A DNA stretch of 64,000 nucleotides from Haplomitrium mnioides (taxonomy: Eukaryota; Marchantiophyta; Haplomitriopsida; Calobryales): assembly GCA_049999725.1 (NCBI GenBank), contig JBNGIS010008514.1:49400-113399 (forward strand), written 5' to 3'. Numbering within the stretch: the first letter of the stretch is position 1; each line of letters opens with the position of its first letter. Both the position numbers and the translations under genes were made by a program. The notes under the pieces are model-generated. The model did not search any database. It was not told the DNA's origin and saw nothing but the letters and a program-made list of their open reading frames with translations. Shown piece by piece: positions 21,891 to 33,940 of this stretch.

Positions 21891-23491
21891 AACAGCCACT
21901 ACTTTGAACCGAAGGAAAAAACTACTCAAAACATGAACATTTTTAAGGAAAAAAAGTTTAAAAAGTGGTTTTTAAGCTAAAAAAAGAAAGAAAACGAGAG
22001 TATCTTTTAAAACAAAAAGTGCGTGAAATTTTGAGCTTTATTTTTGGCCATTTAACAAGGATAATAGAACAAGAGTTGATTTCATTATGCAAAATCAAAC
22101 CATATTCTAAGTTTTTATGAAAATATTAGAAATATCAAAATCGATGAAAAGTATAAAAATTATGGAAAGTTTTTACAAGAAACTTGCATTTATCATTTAT
22201 GACAATTCGAAGCTCAAAAATTGTAATAAATGTCTTAATAAACTATTTTGAAATATGTTTGGTTGCACAAACTCTATGTGCGCATAGACATGATGCTCTT
22301 TGAAACTTATTTTTTTGGGAAAAAAATTACAAAACATGAGGAAAATGCCCAAGCGGACTAGAAGTCAAGGGAATGAGTTTGCAATCATAGACACAAAAAC
22401 CAATAAAACAAAACATTGCATGGATTTAGGAGCTAGTTCAAGCAAGAAAGAAGCTTTAATTTGTAGTTGAAAATCCATGCACGCAAAAGTTAAAGTGGGT
22501 ATAAAAAATTGGTTTCAGTATTTAAAAATATTGTATAATTTATAGAAACATATACACAAAGGAGTCATAGTTCAGAATAAAAAAGGAAGTGGCTAAGGAG
22601 ATTGAATTAAGAGTGCAAACAAGAAACATCTCCAAGTTTTTGACCAGATTCTACTAAACAAAGGTTTCAAGATCTACAAAAGAGTCTTTCACTAGTGTAG
22701 AATCTAAGTTCTAGCTGGTAGCCTTTGTATGTGGAAGCTTGAGGGTTGTATGCGAGAAGTAGAACGTGTGGAAGGCTAGGTAATTCACCCCAAAGTCTAT
22801 GCGCGCATAAGAATCCAAGCTCAACACCTGAATACTCCACCCCAAAGTTTATGCATGCATAGAAATCCAAACTCACCATATAAACACCCCACAACAAAAA
22901 CTATTAAGAAATTAGGTTTTAGGTTCCACATAAGAGTTTTTGAATGCACGATGTTTCAGCTTGATAATCAAAGTCTATGCATGCATAGAGTTCACACTTC
23001 TACAATTGAGGATACATACGGCAAACGTTCTATTTTTTGCAACAAACTCTACGCACACTAAACATTTTGTTTTTTGATTTGGAATCTAAAATTAAAATGG
23101 ATATAAAGCTCTACATGTGAGTCAAAGCGAACCAAAGGTTTTACGTTATACATCAAAGTCCTTACAAGCAAAAAAAAGTAGTCAATTTGTGCAAATGCTT
23201 TAGCAATACAATAATCTTAAACTCTTCTAGCAAGCACTAAAGTTGGAAACAACATACTTACATTTTGGATAAGAAAATATTTTACAAAGCAAATGAGAAT
23301 ATTAACTAAAGATTCAAGTTTCATTTACAAAGAATAACATTCAACTTGGAATGATTTATAGTAAAACGTTCAAGGTGGTAGATAAATTCAACAAATTGCT
23401 TCATCACATTCTAACGTACTTTAATAAATAGTAATCTTAAATTATAGCATAATTGAAAACACATAATATACAATAAAATTCTTAAATTGCT
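21891..23491. repeat. E2 left subterminal region with palindromic repeats
   Basis: After the terminal repeat and an inner TACTCAAAACATGAAC block shared with the right end of E0, palindrome units occur from 22260 to 23060. They include CTATGCATGCATAG (22975-22988, a perfect 14-bp palindrome), AGTCTATGCGCGCATAAGAA near 22793 and AGTTTATGCATGCATAGAAA near 22846. The remaining sequence has no credible gene. Confidence 0.65.
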
Positions 23492-25469
23492 TTAGTCACT
23501 CATCTCGACTTCTTTGGACACAACTTCAAAAGATTCATCAAGATTTATATGATATGTCTCAATTTTAATGACAGTGATTGAATCTCTTTGAAACATTTCA
23601 GGATTGAGGGCTTTTTGTCTTTTGTACTCAAATAGATTTAATTTAATAGTATCTAGAGTGGTTTTCCCCAATTGGTTTTCTTGTGTAAGAAGAAAATCAA
23701 AAGACAGAATCGTGATTTGTGTCACATTAAGTACATCAATATGTAGCTTGGATTTGCATTTCCCTTTTGTTGCTACTATTTTTTCTAAGAAGTATTGTCC
23801 ACAAAATGCATCCTCAGCCTCATAGGCAAACCATTGAACACGTACTTGCTTCGGGTTTGGAGGTTCTTCCTCATCAAATGACAAAACTTTGAGAGCTTTG
23901 GCAACCCCAAACGGTCTGTCTTTTGGATCCATAGATGCAATAACACAAATAAACATTCTAGCCTTCATATCATGTAGATTGCCAAATTTGTACCCGTATC
24001 AAGTGTTGTGCAAAAGAGTCCCTTCTCACAACCTAGATACTCTATCATAGATTGCTTGACATGTAGAAAGTATTTGTTGTACTAAAGTATCTTCTTCTGT
24101 ATGTTGACCATCAACCTAAGAATCTAGACAAACATTTTGAGAATAATTACAAATGTTTGACGGTTGTAAAGGTGGAAAGCTAAATTTTGCTTTGAGTCAT
24201 TGTCTTTTTCTTTCAAGGATATAAGCGGCAATCTCTTGTTAGGCAAGAAAAAATTCATTCCACCATTGAATATAAGAATTTGTAAAGAACTTGTAGCAAT
24301 TCTAACTTATGTTGTCCCTTATTGCAAGGACCACTTTCACATCATCAACTTCTCTTTCTTCCTTTTTGAGATCTTTTGATTTTAGAATATGCTTTGAGAG
24401 GAATCAACATTGAACTCAAAATTTCTCTGTCCACTTCAGGTAGGCACTTGAGTTGACAAATACCATCCAGAGGTAACCAAAATTTATCTATTGAAAATTG
24501 TTGCTCCAAATCTTTACCTTGGAATTATTCAACTGGCACTTGAATTGTTGATTAAAGGTAATATCATGTATCATTTGAACCAGAAAGGGATGTTGTTGCG
24601 GAAACATTTTGAAATCCCAAGTTTCCAGCAAAAGAGTTACATGAGGTTTAGGATTATAGGATAATTGAAGCTCCTTCCTAAGACTCATAATCATGAAAGC
24701 CTTGACACGTTTCAAACGTTTTGAGAATTGGCTGAACATTTGATCGATTTGATCATTAGTACGGCCAACCATGAGAAATCCCACTTTGATTTTTTGAAAA
24801 ACATTTTTGGTATTAAAGAGACTAAGATATCCAAATAAGATAGAATTCTTATTCTCTTGTGTCGTGTTGTCCAACTGAAGATATAAAGTTGGAGGCAACG
24901 GCCCATAATATTTTGTTGAGCACAATAGCTATTAAATTAGAATCGCTTCTCAAGTTTCTGTAGGTTAAGAAGACCTTTGAAGAAAGAGCATGACTGAATA
25001 TTAACACACCAACAACATGCACACCCACCAAACAATCTTTATCAATGTTTTTTGGTGGCAAAGGCCAGTGCAGAATAACAGTTTTCTTTTGATCCATTCC
25101 ATCAATGACAATTCCCAAGTACTTTTGACCATCAGCAAAATATTTTCTTTGATGGTTTGCAAGTTTTGTTCTTTTTTTCATTTGTTGGTCATGATGAAGA
25201 AACCATTGGTGATTATATTTGACTGCATCATCACAAAGTACAAAAAACATAGAGGTAGTTCAATAAAACATATGTCAATGTTTGGAACTTCAAAAGACAA
25301 CCTCATGTGCTAAAAATATTCAAATTTTCTTAAACAAATGTTTGGATTGGTAGAAGTGAAAATTTTGTAAAAGATTATGAATAAACTTTAGGTGAATCTA
25401 AATAAAGGAAAACCTATTTTACTTAAAATAAACAAAAGTTCTAAAAGGAGAAAAACAAGATTTGCTAAC

Positions 25470-25796
25470 AAAGGGTCACAAATTGAAACTAGAGTTTCAA
25501 AGGTAGCTTGGACTCTTTGTTCGCAACAAATAAAACAAAACCAAAACACATCACGCATAGGATGAGTGGAGATAACAACTGATCATATGCGTGCAGAGTA
25601 CCAAAGCAACAACACCAACACCATGGATTGCTTTGATTGTTGTCGCGATTGGTTTTAAAAGAAATAAGAACAAATCTTATGCGCACATAGGATTTGCAAA
25701 CAACAAAAACGGTTCTTGCTATTGTTTTTCTTGCAAAAGGCTCTTGATTTAAAGCAACAAAAGCAAAAATTGTTGCAAGGCTAAGGTCACCACCAA
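25470..25796. repeat. E2 gene B intron with palindromic units (partly in gap)
   Basis: Units such as TCATATGCGTGCAGAGT and TCTTATGCGCACATAGGAT, and GTTGTTGCTTTGGT-type linkers, match the larger array in E0 (48420-49270). They lie between the second cysteine pair and the catalytic core, with the assembly gap beginning at 25797. Confidence 0.5.
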
Positions 25797-26196
25797 NNNN
25801 NNNNNNNNNNNNNNNNNNNNNNNNNNNNNNNNNNNNNNNNNNNNNNNNNNNNNNNNNNNNNNNNNNNNNNNNNNNNNNNNNNNNNNNNNNNNNNNNNNNN
25901 NNNNNNNNNNNNNNNNNNNNNNNNNNNNNNNNNNNNNNNNNNNNNNNNNNNNNNNNNNNNNNNNNNNNNNNNNNNNNNNNNNNNNNNNNNNNNNNNNNNN
26001 NNNNNNNNNNNNNNNNNNNNNNNNNNNNNNNNNNNNNNNNNNNNNNNNNNNNNNNNNNNNNNNNNNNNNNNNNNNNNNNNNNNNNNNNNNNNNNNNNNNN
26101 NNNNNNNNNNNNNNNNNNNNNNNNNNNNNNNNNNNNNNNNNNNNNNNNNNNNNNNNNNNNNNNNNNNNNNNNNNNNNNNNNNNNNNNNNNNNNNNN
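25797..26196. other. Assembly gap, 400 N
   Basis: Exactly 400 undefined bases, probably a fixed-size or estimated scaffold gap. By comparison with E0 it falls in the repeat-filled intron of gene B, which would explain the failed assembly. Confidence 0.95.
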
Positions 26197-26879
26197 CTTG
26201 CATTGACTTTATTTCTTTGCATGTTTCACAAACAAAAAATCCATTGCATTTTGGAATTTTTATATTTATGAAATGAGTTCTCCAATTTTTTGTGAAACTT
26301 GAGTAACTAAGAATACAATCAAGATCTTTCTCTTCCAAATAAGTTGTGTAGTAGTCATAAACTTCCCATTTGTAAAATTATCGAGCAAGTTATAAACTTC
26401 CTGAGTGGGTATTCTCTCGCATTGTCCCTGAAAAAAACTGTCCATCCACTCACACATAAAAACTCCTTTAGCAGATAATTCTCTTTTTTTCAAAAATGCC
26501 TCTTGGATGTGGGTTTTTGAGATTTTGAATCCTTTGGATTCTATAATTCCCTACTGATAATGTTAATTTAAAGACTCTTCTACAAACAAAAACACCACCA
26601 AGTAGAGTAAACAAATTGTCAACATCAGAGTCTTTTCTCGGTAATCCCTATTGTAGTGTGATTTTCGATTCTTCATGCTTTGTCGAAAGTACGTTTCTCT
26701 TAGAGTTTTCAAAAAATTTATCTTACACAAAAATAAGCAATTATTTCGACAACATGAAATTCTCTTCAATTTAGAAATTGATATTGGATCGAGTTTTTTT
26801 TTCACAAAGCTTTCGTTAAGACAGACGTTTCGCAAAGAATATTCACATAAAGTGTTCACCCGTTGTCGTAGTATGTGTT

Positions 26880-28590
26880 TTCTTCTCTGAGATAACATAG
26901 GGTATCTGGCTATAGCTAGTAAACACACATCAATACATTGGCTGCATAGAAATCGTTGGAATTGATCCTTTTGCAAGCACCAACGCGTTTGAAATTTCAC
27001 AAATAATTTGTTGCGATCTCATCACCATTCTCAGTTTTGTGCATTGACAATGTTCTTTTACTTGAGTTTGCTTTTCTGCCACACCTACCACAATACAAAG
27101 ATATGGACCTCACAAATTGCTTGAATTAGAATAGGAAACACAAATGGGTTAGGATCTGCCAAAATTTGCTCCATTCTTTCCACTCCAAATTGCTCAACCA
27201 ACCATTGACACATATGGATCTTAGCCACTATAAATACTCGTACTACGATGGTCATTCCTTAGTCACATGTTGAAGTCATTTAGAACTCTCTCCTTGATGC
27301 GATGGAATGATCTTTCATGCTCCATAGTCCATACCCACTCCATTGAAGAGTACAAACGTTGATACAATGGTGCAGCCAAAGAGGCAAAGTCGTTTAGCAA
27401 GAATAAGTAGTAGTTCATCAAGTTGATAAAGCATTTCAACTCATTGTTGTTGCGTGGTGGCGGTACATTTTCTATTCTTCTCACAATTTCTGAAATTTGT
27501 AGCCACTTTTCCGTCACGTCTTCACTTGACATTCAAAACTCGTCGCTTCATTGGAAATCCCTCCTTAGGTGATTGTCCTCCTCCAATGAGTCTTCTTAGT
27601 AGCTCTTCCAAGAGCTCCTCCAAGCGCTTCCCCAATAGTTCTCCAAGAATGAACTCCCTTAATGAAGTCTAAGCTCAAGCCTCTCCAAGCTCAAAATGAA
27701 AACTAGGTCCCTTTTGCTCTCTCTTCTCCCTCCTTATATACTAGTCTAACTAATTACTACTAGTAAAACCTAGAGATGCTTTTACCCTAGGTAAAAGCTA
27801 GCCTTTTAATTTTAAATTAAAAATTATTTCCTAGAATATCTACTAAAGTATCTTTGCCTTTTTCTCAAGAAGCTTCTCATTTGGAGGTTTTCTCAAAAGT
27901 AGTTCTAAAGTAACTTTAACTTTTCTTACTTTTTCAAGAAGAAGCTTCTCATTTGGAGCTTTTCTTGACCAAGCATATGATCTAGTCAGCTGATTCCCTT
28001 TTATTTGTACCTAATGCAAAAGATACTTTCATATTTCGAGATTCCCTCAAAGAGTAAGTCAAAGATTAAAGTAGCTTTTCTTGACTTTTCTCTCTTTTTG
28101 TGCTTCTAGAAGAATCCCTCTAAAATCCTTGATACTAGTCCAAATTTCCTGTACTATATCTTGTTAGAAAGCTTATAAAACAAAATTTCTACCTATAAAA
28201 TAATATTTTCATTTTATTTTATCCATATACTCTCTGTTTGACATTTCAGTCGAGTCTTACTTGACCTTTGACCAGTTATAACTCCTGGTTTACAATAGAT
28301 TTTTCACTTTTGTAAATTGATACTAACTAAATTTAACATAAATACTATGCCTATGAAATATTAGCTCTAATACTTACCTAATAAGAACAGAGTTTACTCT
28401 GTACTGATTTTGTTGAAAAACCAAAAAACCCATTTTTCCTCTGATGACCACCTACTCCTCCCACATCTCCTTGGCAGGTCTGGTTCCTCACAAGATAATA
28501 ATATTCTTCATAAATTTTACTTACATACTCCTCTTTCATAGATAGATACTCGGTGGGTTCAAGCAATAGCCGACCCACAAGACGACACCG
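26880..28590 (-). mobile_element. LTRx plus reverse transcriptase/RNase H fragment inside E2 gene B
   Basis: E2 gene B homology is interrupted between about 28590 and 26990. Within the gap lie LTRx (28407 to 27548, minus, TATA near 27735) and, directly after it on the same strand, a gypsy connection-domain fragment (27532-27263; NVPPPRNNNELKCFINLMNY, FASLAAPLYQRLYSSMEWVW). A 5' LTR joined to a fragment from the end of reverse transcriptase implies a large internal deletion. Bases 28408-28590 encode an open 66-residue stretch (EPTEYLSMKEEYVSKIYEEY) of unknown origin. Exact borders and target duplication were not found. Confidence 0.55.
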
Positions 28591-29440
28591 TTTAAGTTTT
28601 GGCTCATATAAAGAATTCTTTAGTTGTGTTGGTTGATTTGGTCTGTAGGAAAATCTAGCAATCGAAGATAGTTCATTGTCTTGAAGATCTTGATCACCAT
28701 CATAAACATTGTTTATTCTTTCGCAAAATATTTTCTAAGGATGAGGTACTCTTTGAGGATTGGGAGAACTGCACCATTCTAAAATGACATCTTGATCAAT
28801 ATCTCGAACATTAGGAAATGTTTTTTGTAACATAATCAGTGCACTTGGCGATAACTCCAACGAAATATTGATTGATTGAAACTCTTTGCTATAATCATTT
28901 CCCAAACTATCGTCTAAAGACTCCTTCAAAAGAATTCAGTTTGTTTCAGAGCTCATTGTGAGGTCCAACTTGAACTGAAATCACTCATTGTTTGAATGGC
29001 ACTATCGGGGACAACGCTTCATCTATTAAATTGAAACTATCCAAAGATTGTATGTTTTTTGTGTTTTTCACAAACCCACGATCATAAATATCAAGATCTC
29101 CCACAGAAGAGGACAAAGAAAGGTCCACAACCACCTCAAAATTCTGAGTTGAACGTCTTTCTATTGATCCGTTGGAGTAGCCAAAAGAAAGATTCAACTT
29201 TGATTGCTTGACCGACAAAAAGGATCTTGTGCATGTAAAAGATTGTGTCTTCAATTTTTTACGAGCATTGGGTTCCCTCTTTGATACTTTGCGATGAAGT
29301 TGTTGACTCCTTAATCCTAGCGCATAGGGTTCACCTTCTCGATCTTCTCGGGCAGAGATATCTGATTCAATAGAAGCCATCTTTTTCCCAAATATACCCA
29401 CCATCACACTTGGCGCTTTTGGTAGTCCATCGCTCAACAA

Positions 29441-29995
29441 GTCTTTAGATGTCGATCAAAAGTAACACTTTTCTATGAAGATGAATCTTGGAATTCTAAC
29501 CTTTTCTTGTCTTTAAAAGCTCTAGCCATTGATAGAGCTTGCTAAAAATCAACTATTTGGAGAAACTATTTTAACAAATATTGTCAACCTCTTACAACCT
29601 ACCTAAAATAAGTGTTTTTACAAAAAAATTTGCAAAGCAATAAAATTGTCAACTTTTTGTGAAGAAAATGAAAAAAAAAAGAAATTGGAAAGATGAAAAC
29701 AAGTGATGCTTTATATGTTAACCTTTTTTCTTTTGCACCGTGCAAACCTACGTATCAAGAGCTCCATGAATCATTGTTTGGTAGGAAAATACATTTTTTG
29801 AAGTTTAGGTATAAAAGGAGCAACAATGGAAAGTTTTTTTCCATTATCACAAGTTCACTTTCTAGTTTTTGTTTTCTTATTGTCGTTGTTTTAGCATTTT
29901 TTTGTTATTTTGCCATTTTTAGCCTATCCGTTTTTGTGAACTTTTGTTTACTAGATTCTTGATCTTAAATTCTACCTATTTTCACTTTCGGGAAA
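29441..29995. promoter_or_regulatory. Shared divergent promoter region of E2
   Basis: It lies between divergent gene B (starts 29440 or the internal MASIESD methionine near 29378) and gene A (ATG 29996). TATAAAA at 29810-29816 is conserved in E1 and E0, followed by a similar leader in all three. A short open frame here (29693-29962) has counterparts in E1 and E0. I take it as promoter and leader similarity rather than a gene, because the frame is not kept. Confidence 0.55.
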
Positions 29996-30356
29996 ATGGC
30001 ATCACAGGTCAATGTTTCCAAACCTGCTCAACCAAAGCCCTTATAGGTATTCGAGTGTTCTCAAGGTTCTAGAGCTAGAAAAATTAGATTGGGATTGGCT
30101 AATTAATTGTCGATCTGTGAAAGACATAGATCAACACCTTTATATTTTTGTTGGTGAAGGTGAAAATTTTAACTTGGGCCTTTTGGTCCAATTCACTATG
30201 ATTAGAGAGAGGCAACGAGCCCACATTAGGCTGATTGTGTAGTTGCAAGGCAGTATCACCTTGTACAAGACCTCTCAAAAATGATTTTGCTTTTCGAAGA
30301 TGAACTAGAGGGACATCTTCACCAAACATATACAGTTGGCTAAGGACGACAGCAAG

Positions 30357-30851
30357 GTAAGATCTGAAACTCATTTTTCATTTCATTCCTTTTTTTAATG
30401 ACTCACAACTTCATGCGCGCATGGGTTCGTGAGTCGATACGCGCATGGACTCCCTCGTCTAGGTAAGCATAGACTCCAAAGTCCATACGTGCATGGACTC
30501 CCTACTCCATGCGCTCTTGGACTCCATACTCCATGTGCGCATGGGCTTGTAAGTCCATGCGCTCATGGACTCTCTATTTCATGCGTGCATAGACTCCGGA
30601 GTCTATGCGCAATTGTCCAAGAGTGCATTGATATGAGAGTTTATACGAGCTTGAACTCCCTACTCCATGTACGCATTGACTCTTGAGTCTAGACACGCAA
30701 GGACTCTACTCCATGCACACATTGACTCTCTACTCCGTGCGTGCAAGGACTTTAGAGTCCTTTATAGCTTAGACTGTAGGTTTAAGAATTTTTTACTCTT
30801 TATAAACATTCATAGATTTTTTGTTCGCATGTTTTTTATTTTGTTTTTCAG
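30357..30851. repeat. Palindromic repeat array in E2 gene A intron 1
   Basis: The densest array in the window, about 12 units from 30410 to 30760. Examples are CATGCGCGCATGGGTTC, AGTCCATACGTGCATGGACT (30481-30500), AGTCCATGCGCTCATGGACT (30552-30571) and CATGCGTGCATAGACTCC. The unit spacing is about 25-32 bp, and units are head to tail through TCCCTACTCC-like linkers. Confidence 0.8.
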
Positions 30852-32316
30852 TTTGCTCAATACTTTGCAAACTTTGTTGATGTCTATCTAGACGTGAAGC
30901 GCGTCGAAAGAGATTTCATCAAGATGGCTATCACCATTAAAGTGATGAAAGTGAAGCAATGAGTCCATGCTGCATAGTTAGTACCGCATCCAAGCACGAC
31001 TACAATGTTGGCAATAGCAATAGGAGGACCGTCAACTGCCAATAAGAGAAAGGCGGTGGAGTAAGTAGAGGCTCCAAAAAAAGAAACAAGCAATCCCAAA
31101 GAAGAAGCCTGTTCTAGCACCAGTTGTTGAGGAGGAGGGTTCACCCTTCCCATCTCCATCAAGGTCATCTTCTACAGCCTCGTCGTCTCCAACTTCGAGC
31201 AACTCAGAGGAAGGAGCAGAGTCGAAGCATGTGCAAGCTCCAACATCAAGAGCTAAGAGGACAGTGCACAAAGGGCTAGGAACTTTTATGAAAGAGAACA
31301 AGTTGACCTTTAGATAGTGTTTGAGGAAGAAAAAATTAAAATTCAAGAATCTGCAATCCAGCAGTGCAGAGTTTGAGAGGAAACCTAATATAACAATTCG
31401 GCTGGAGAATTTGAGCCTTCCAAAACTTGAAATGGACAACTAGGGGCCATTCCAGATTGGAAGGTTGAATGAGGACTTTCTTGAGCTTCTTATGCATAGA
31501 ATGCTTACAAATAAAAATGTGCACAGTTTTTTCATTGCTTTTGTGGACCCGAAGTGTGGGTTAAAGGATAAGTTTGAGCTCGATCTAAAGAACCTTGACA
31601 AGTATTGGTACAAGAATGTTGGAGGCAATCATAGTGTTGCCGCAAGGTAGCTTTTAATCACTAAATATGAAGCAAAGAATCCAGCGATGTCGCTCTACAA
31701 TTGTTATGTGTACGTGGGCTTGACTCCTAAAGAAGCCCATATTTTTGCAATGGATGACAACTACAACAAAAAATATAGGTTAGAAATGACCTCAACTCAA
31801 CAGGTGAAATATTGGCATCAAAGGTTTGTGGAGAGTGGGATGGTGGCATCCCATAAATTAAAAAGAGAGTTGGTGCTGGAGATAAAGCCAAAGTCGACTC
31901 TTGAGAAGACAGTCACTTCTTAGGACAATTGGTTCCAACTTGCTTTTTGAAGTCATGAGCTCTAGGATTTACAACAAAGCATTTTCACAATGTCAAAGAA
32001 GAACATAGTCAAGGGTTAGAAGCCGAAGGCCAAAGGCTTCTTGAGAATGGGGGACATGAAGTAGACACCTTGGAGGTCCCTTCAAGGTCTTCCCGATGAA
32101 ATCAAAATCTCTATTTTGAAGCGTATTGAAGTTGGAGAGCTTTTGATCAAGGAGATGCATCACAAATTGGAGAGACATAAGGTTTTGGCAGTGATGGCAA
32201 AGTCTTTTTGTTTGGAGGTTCATTGCAAATCTTGGGAGGAAGTAAGGATGGAGTATCCCATCCACACCAAGGAGTCGAAGATGTCAACGCTTTATTCTAG
32301 TTTTGAGAAATTGTTG

Positions 32317-32654
32317 GTAAGTGTTTTTTCTTTTTTCAATTCTAATCTTTCATTTGTTTTCAGTTTGCTTTAGAAGGTTCGAGAGTCTATGCGCACATAA
32401 ACGTAAGAGACTTTGCATACGTGGACTATCAAGTCCCTTTGCGTAAGGACTTAAGAGCCCATGCACGCATAAATTCTCTCAAGTCTATGCGCGCATGGAC
32501 TTTCGAGTCCCTACACGCAAAGTCTCTTGATCCCATGCACGCATGGACTCTTGAGAGCTCATACACACATAGCAACTTACTCTTCCCTAGTCAGTTATTC
32601 AAAGTTTTTGTTTTTTGGTTTAATCTAACTTGTTTCTCTACTTGTTTTACATAG
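32317..32654. repeat. Palindromic repeat array in E2 gene A intron 2
   Basis: Units from 32375 to 32575 include AGTCTATGCGCGCATGGACT (32482-32501, palindromic but for one pair) and CCCATGCACGCATGGACTC (near 32534). The array is bounded by a GTAAGT donor and an ACATAG acceptor. Confidence 0.8.
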
Positions 32655-33940
32655 CGACAAAACTTTCAAGCGAGAGCTTGCCAAGAAATTGATGGATGTT
32701 GCCAAAGGTTGAAAGAAAATAGGGGTCAAAGATGCCCCCGCTGATGAAGACCAAGCCCCAATGCTTGTCTTCTACCTCTTGCTTTTCTGGTCCACTGCTA
32801 GAAAGCAAGAGAGTGGAAAGCAAGACAATTAAATAAAGTTTCTACCCTCCCAACTGAAGGAGGGTCTGATGAGCAAGACGAGAACTTAATGTCATGTGTC
32901 GATGTACTCACCGTAGCATATTTTCAAGTCCACATGGAGTCTAATGCTCAACAGTTGAAGAGTTTTGTGAAACCAAGATGTTTCAGTTTAGCTATTGTTG
33001 ATATTCCTTATGGTTATAACCTTAAGGAATGTAGGCATGATGATTTATAACCCTTCTTGAAGGAAGATATTTTTGATATGGTTTCTTCTTTTGCGGTAGT
33101 GACTACTTCAGAGTTTTGGTCTTTTGTTATTATCCACTCTTCACAATAGTTTGGCATCATCGAGGATGCTTTACTAGAGGTTTGTTGTTCAATCGACCAC
33201 GACATCAAGAAAGTTGTATTTTGTTTTTTCATCTGATAGTTTGTGAGTTTTATTTTTCCTTTCTTTTTTTTGGTTTTCTTATATATTGGTTTTTGTTACT
33301 ATAGGAATAAAAGTAACATTCATCATTCGAGTGGTCCTAGAATCGCTCACGCTCATGAGTGATGGGCTATGGACTATTGGACAAAGGAGGGCAAGCAAAG
33401 CATGAATCTCTTCAACTTGCAATCAGATGATGCAAGCGGATGATCTCGACAAATCATGCAAAGTGTTTTCAGCTGCACGGTTGTGTTGGCAAAACTTAAA
33501 CATCCAGAAGATGATGTTTCTATGAATGTTTACCAAAAGCTTGAGGCTTTGTATAATTTTTTAATTGACCATTTAAAAATAGAGCAAGATTGGATTTTAG
33601 ATCTTTTCTCTAGGTCTGGCATACACCTTGTACTTTGTGCTTGAAAGAAGCTAATGCAAAATTGCATCGCAGTGGAATATAAAAGATGTCAATCTATCTA
33701 TATTCTTTAGAGATTTTTGACGATGGTTTCTTTGTCATCCGATGTGACTGAGTCTTAGATAGTATATGAGCACCACAAGGAGCTTGTTCCTCTTGGTACA
33801 ATAGGTGCTTCTAGTGAGATTTTCGGGACTGGAAAGTCTCCACAAGACTCTCTTGCAATTGTAGTTGCTGAACCTTCTCATGCATTAGATTAAGATGACA
33901 TTGTTCCTCTTGAAGAGGATAGGGCTGCTCCCTAAGACTC

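Larger units (their letters stand above)
23492..29440 (-). pseudogene. E2 gene B, DUF7869-like probable transposase
   Basis: This is the best copy of the gene. In order on the minus strand: an amino region (29440-28610; MASIESDISAREDREGEPYA, then SLDDSLGNDYSKEF); a cysteine block (SCCRNNCLFLCK, near 26725-26765) with ESFVKKKLD before it; GFKISKTH...ERIPTQEVYNLLDN; a second cysteine pair (FFVCETCKEIKSM, 26196-26240); the core with VIDGMDQKKT (near 25095), LYLQLDNTTQENKNS (near 24880) and VGRTNDQIDQMFS (near 24755); and a C-terminal domain (23492-23968) with KVLSFDEEEPPNPKQVRVQW. This order matches the DUF7869 family as I know it. An acidic-residue RNase H-like catalytic core is my inference. 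It is interrupted by an LTR/RT insertion, the N gap, frameshifts and probable introns, so no product can be written from it. Confidence 0.75.
29996..33940 (+). pseudogene. E2 gene A, unknown multi-exon transposon gene
   Basis: This is the fullest copy. Exon 1 (29996-30356) starts MASQVNVSKPAQPKPL, then VFVGEGENFNLGL-like text, and ends at donor GCAAG/GTAAGA. Exon 2 (30852-32316) follows acceptor TTTTTCAG: VYLDVKRVERDFIK, PSTANKRKAVE, NITIRLENLSLPKLEMDN, IGRLNEDFLELLMHRMLTNK, NVHSFFIAFVDPKCGLKDKF, SLYNCYVYVGLTPKEAHIF, KRIEVGELLIKEMHHKLERH and STLYSSFEKLL, ending at GTAAGT. Exon 3 begins 32655 (RDKTFKRELAKKLMDVAKG). A further exon near 33305-33940 has DVSMNVYQKLEALYNFLIDH and ends in acidic text. 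Exon lengths match E1. I do not recognise the family. Position opposite the transposase gene suggests an accessory transposition protein, an analogy only. Confidence 0.65.

Noticed and set aside
25749-26338. Frames spanning the N run
   Set aside because: They consist largely of undefined residues; only the parts outside the gap are used as evidence for gene B.
29693-29962. Possible small membrane protein (89 residues, hydrophobic tail) between genes A and B of E2
   Set aside because: The region contains the conserved TATA box and leader of gene A; the frame is not kept in E0, and the hydrophobic tail comes from T-rich DNA.
30410-30760. Palindromic array considered as a CRISPR array
   Set aside because: Units are self-complementary and degenerate, spacers are not unique but related linkers of variable length, there are no cas genes, and the context is a plant transposon intron.
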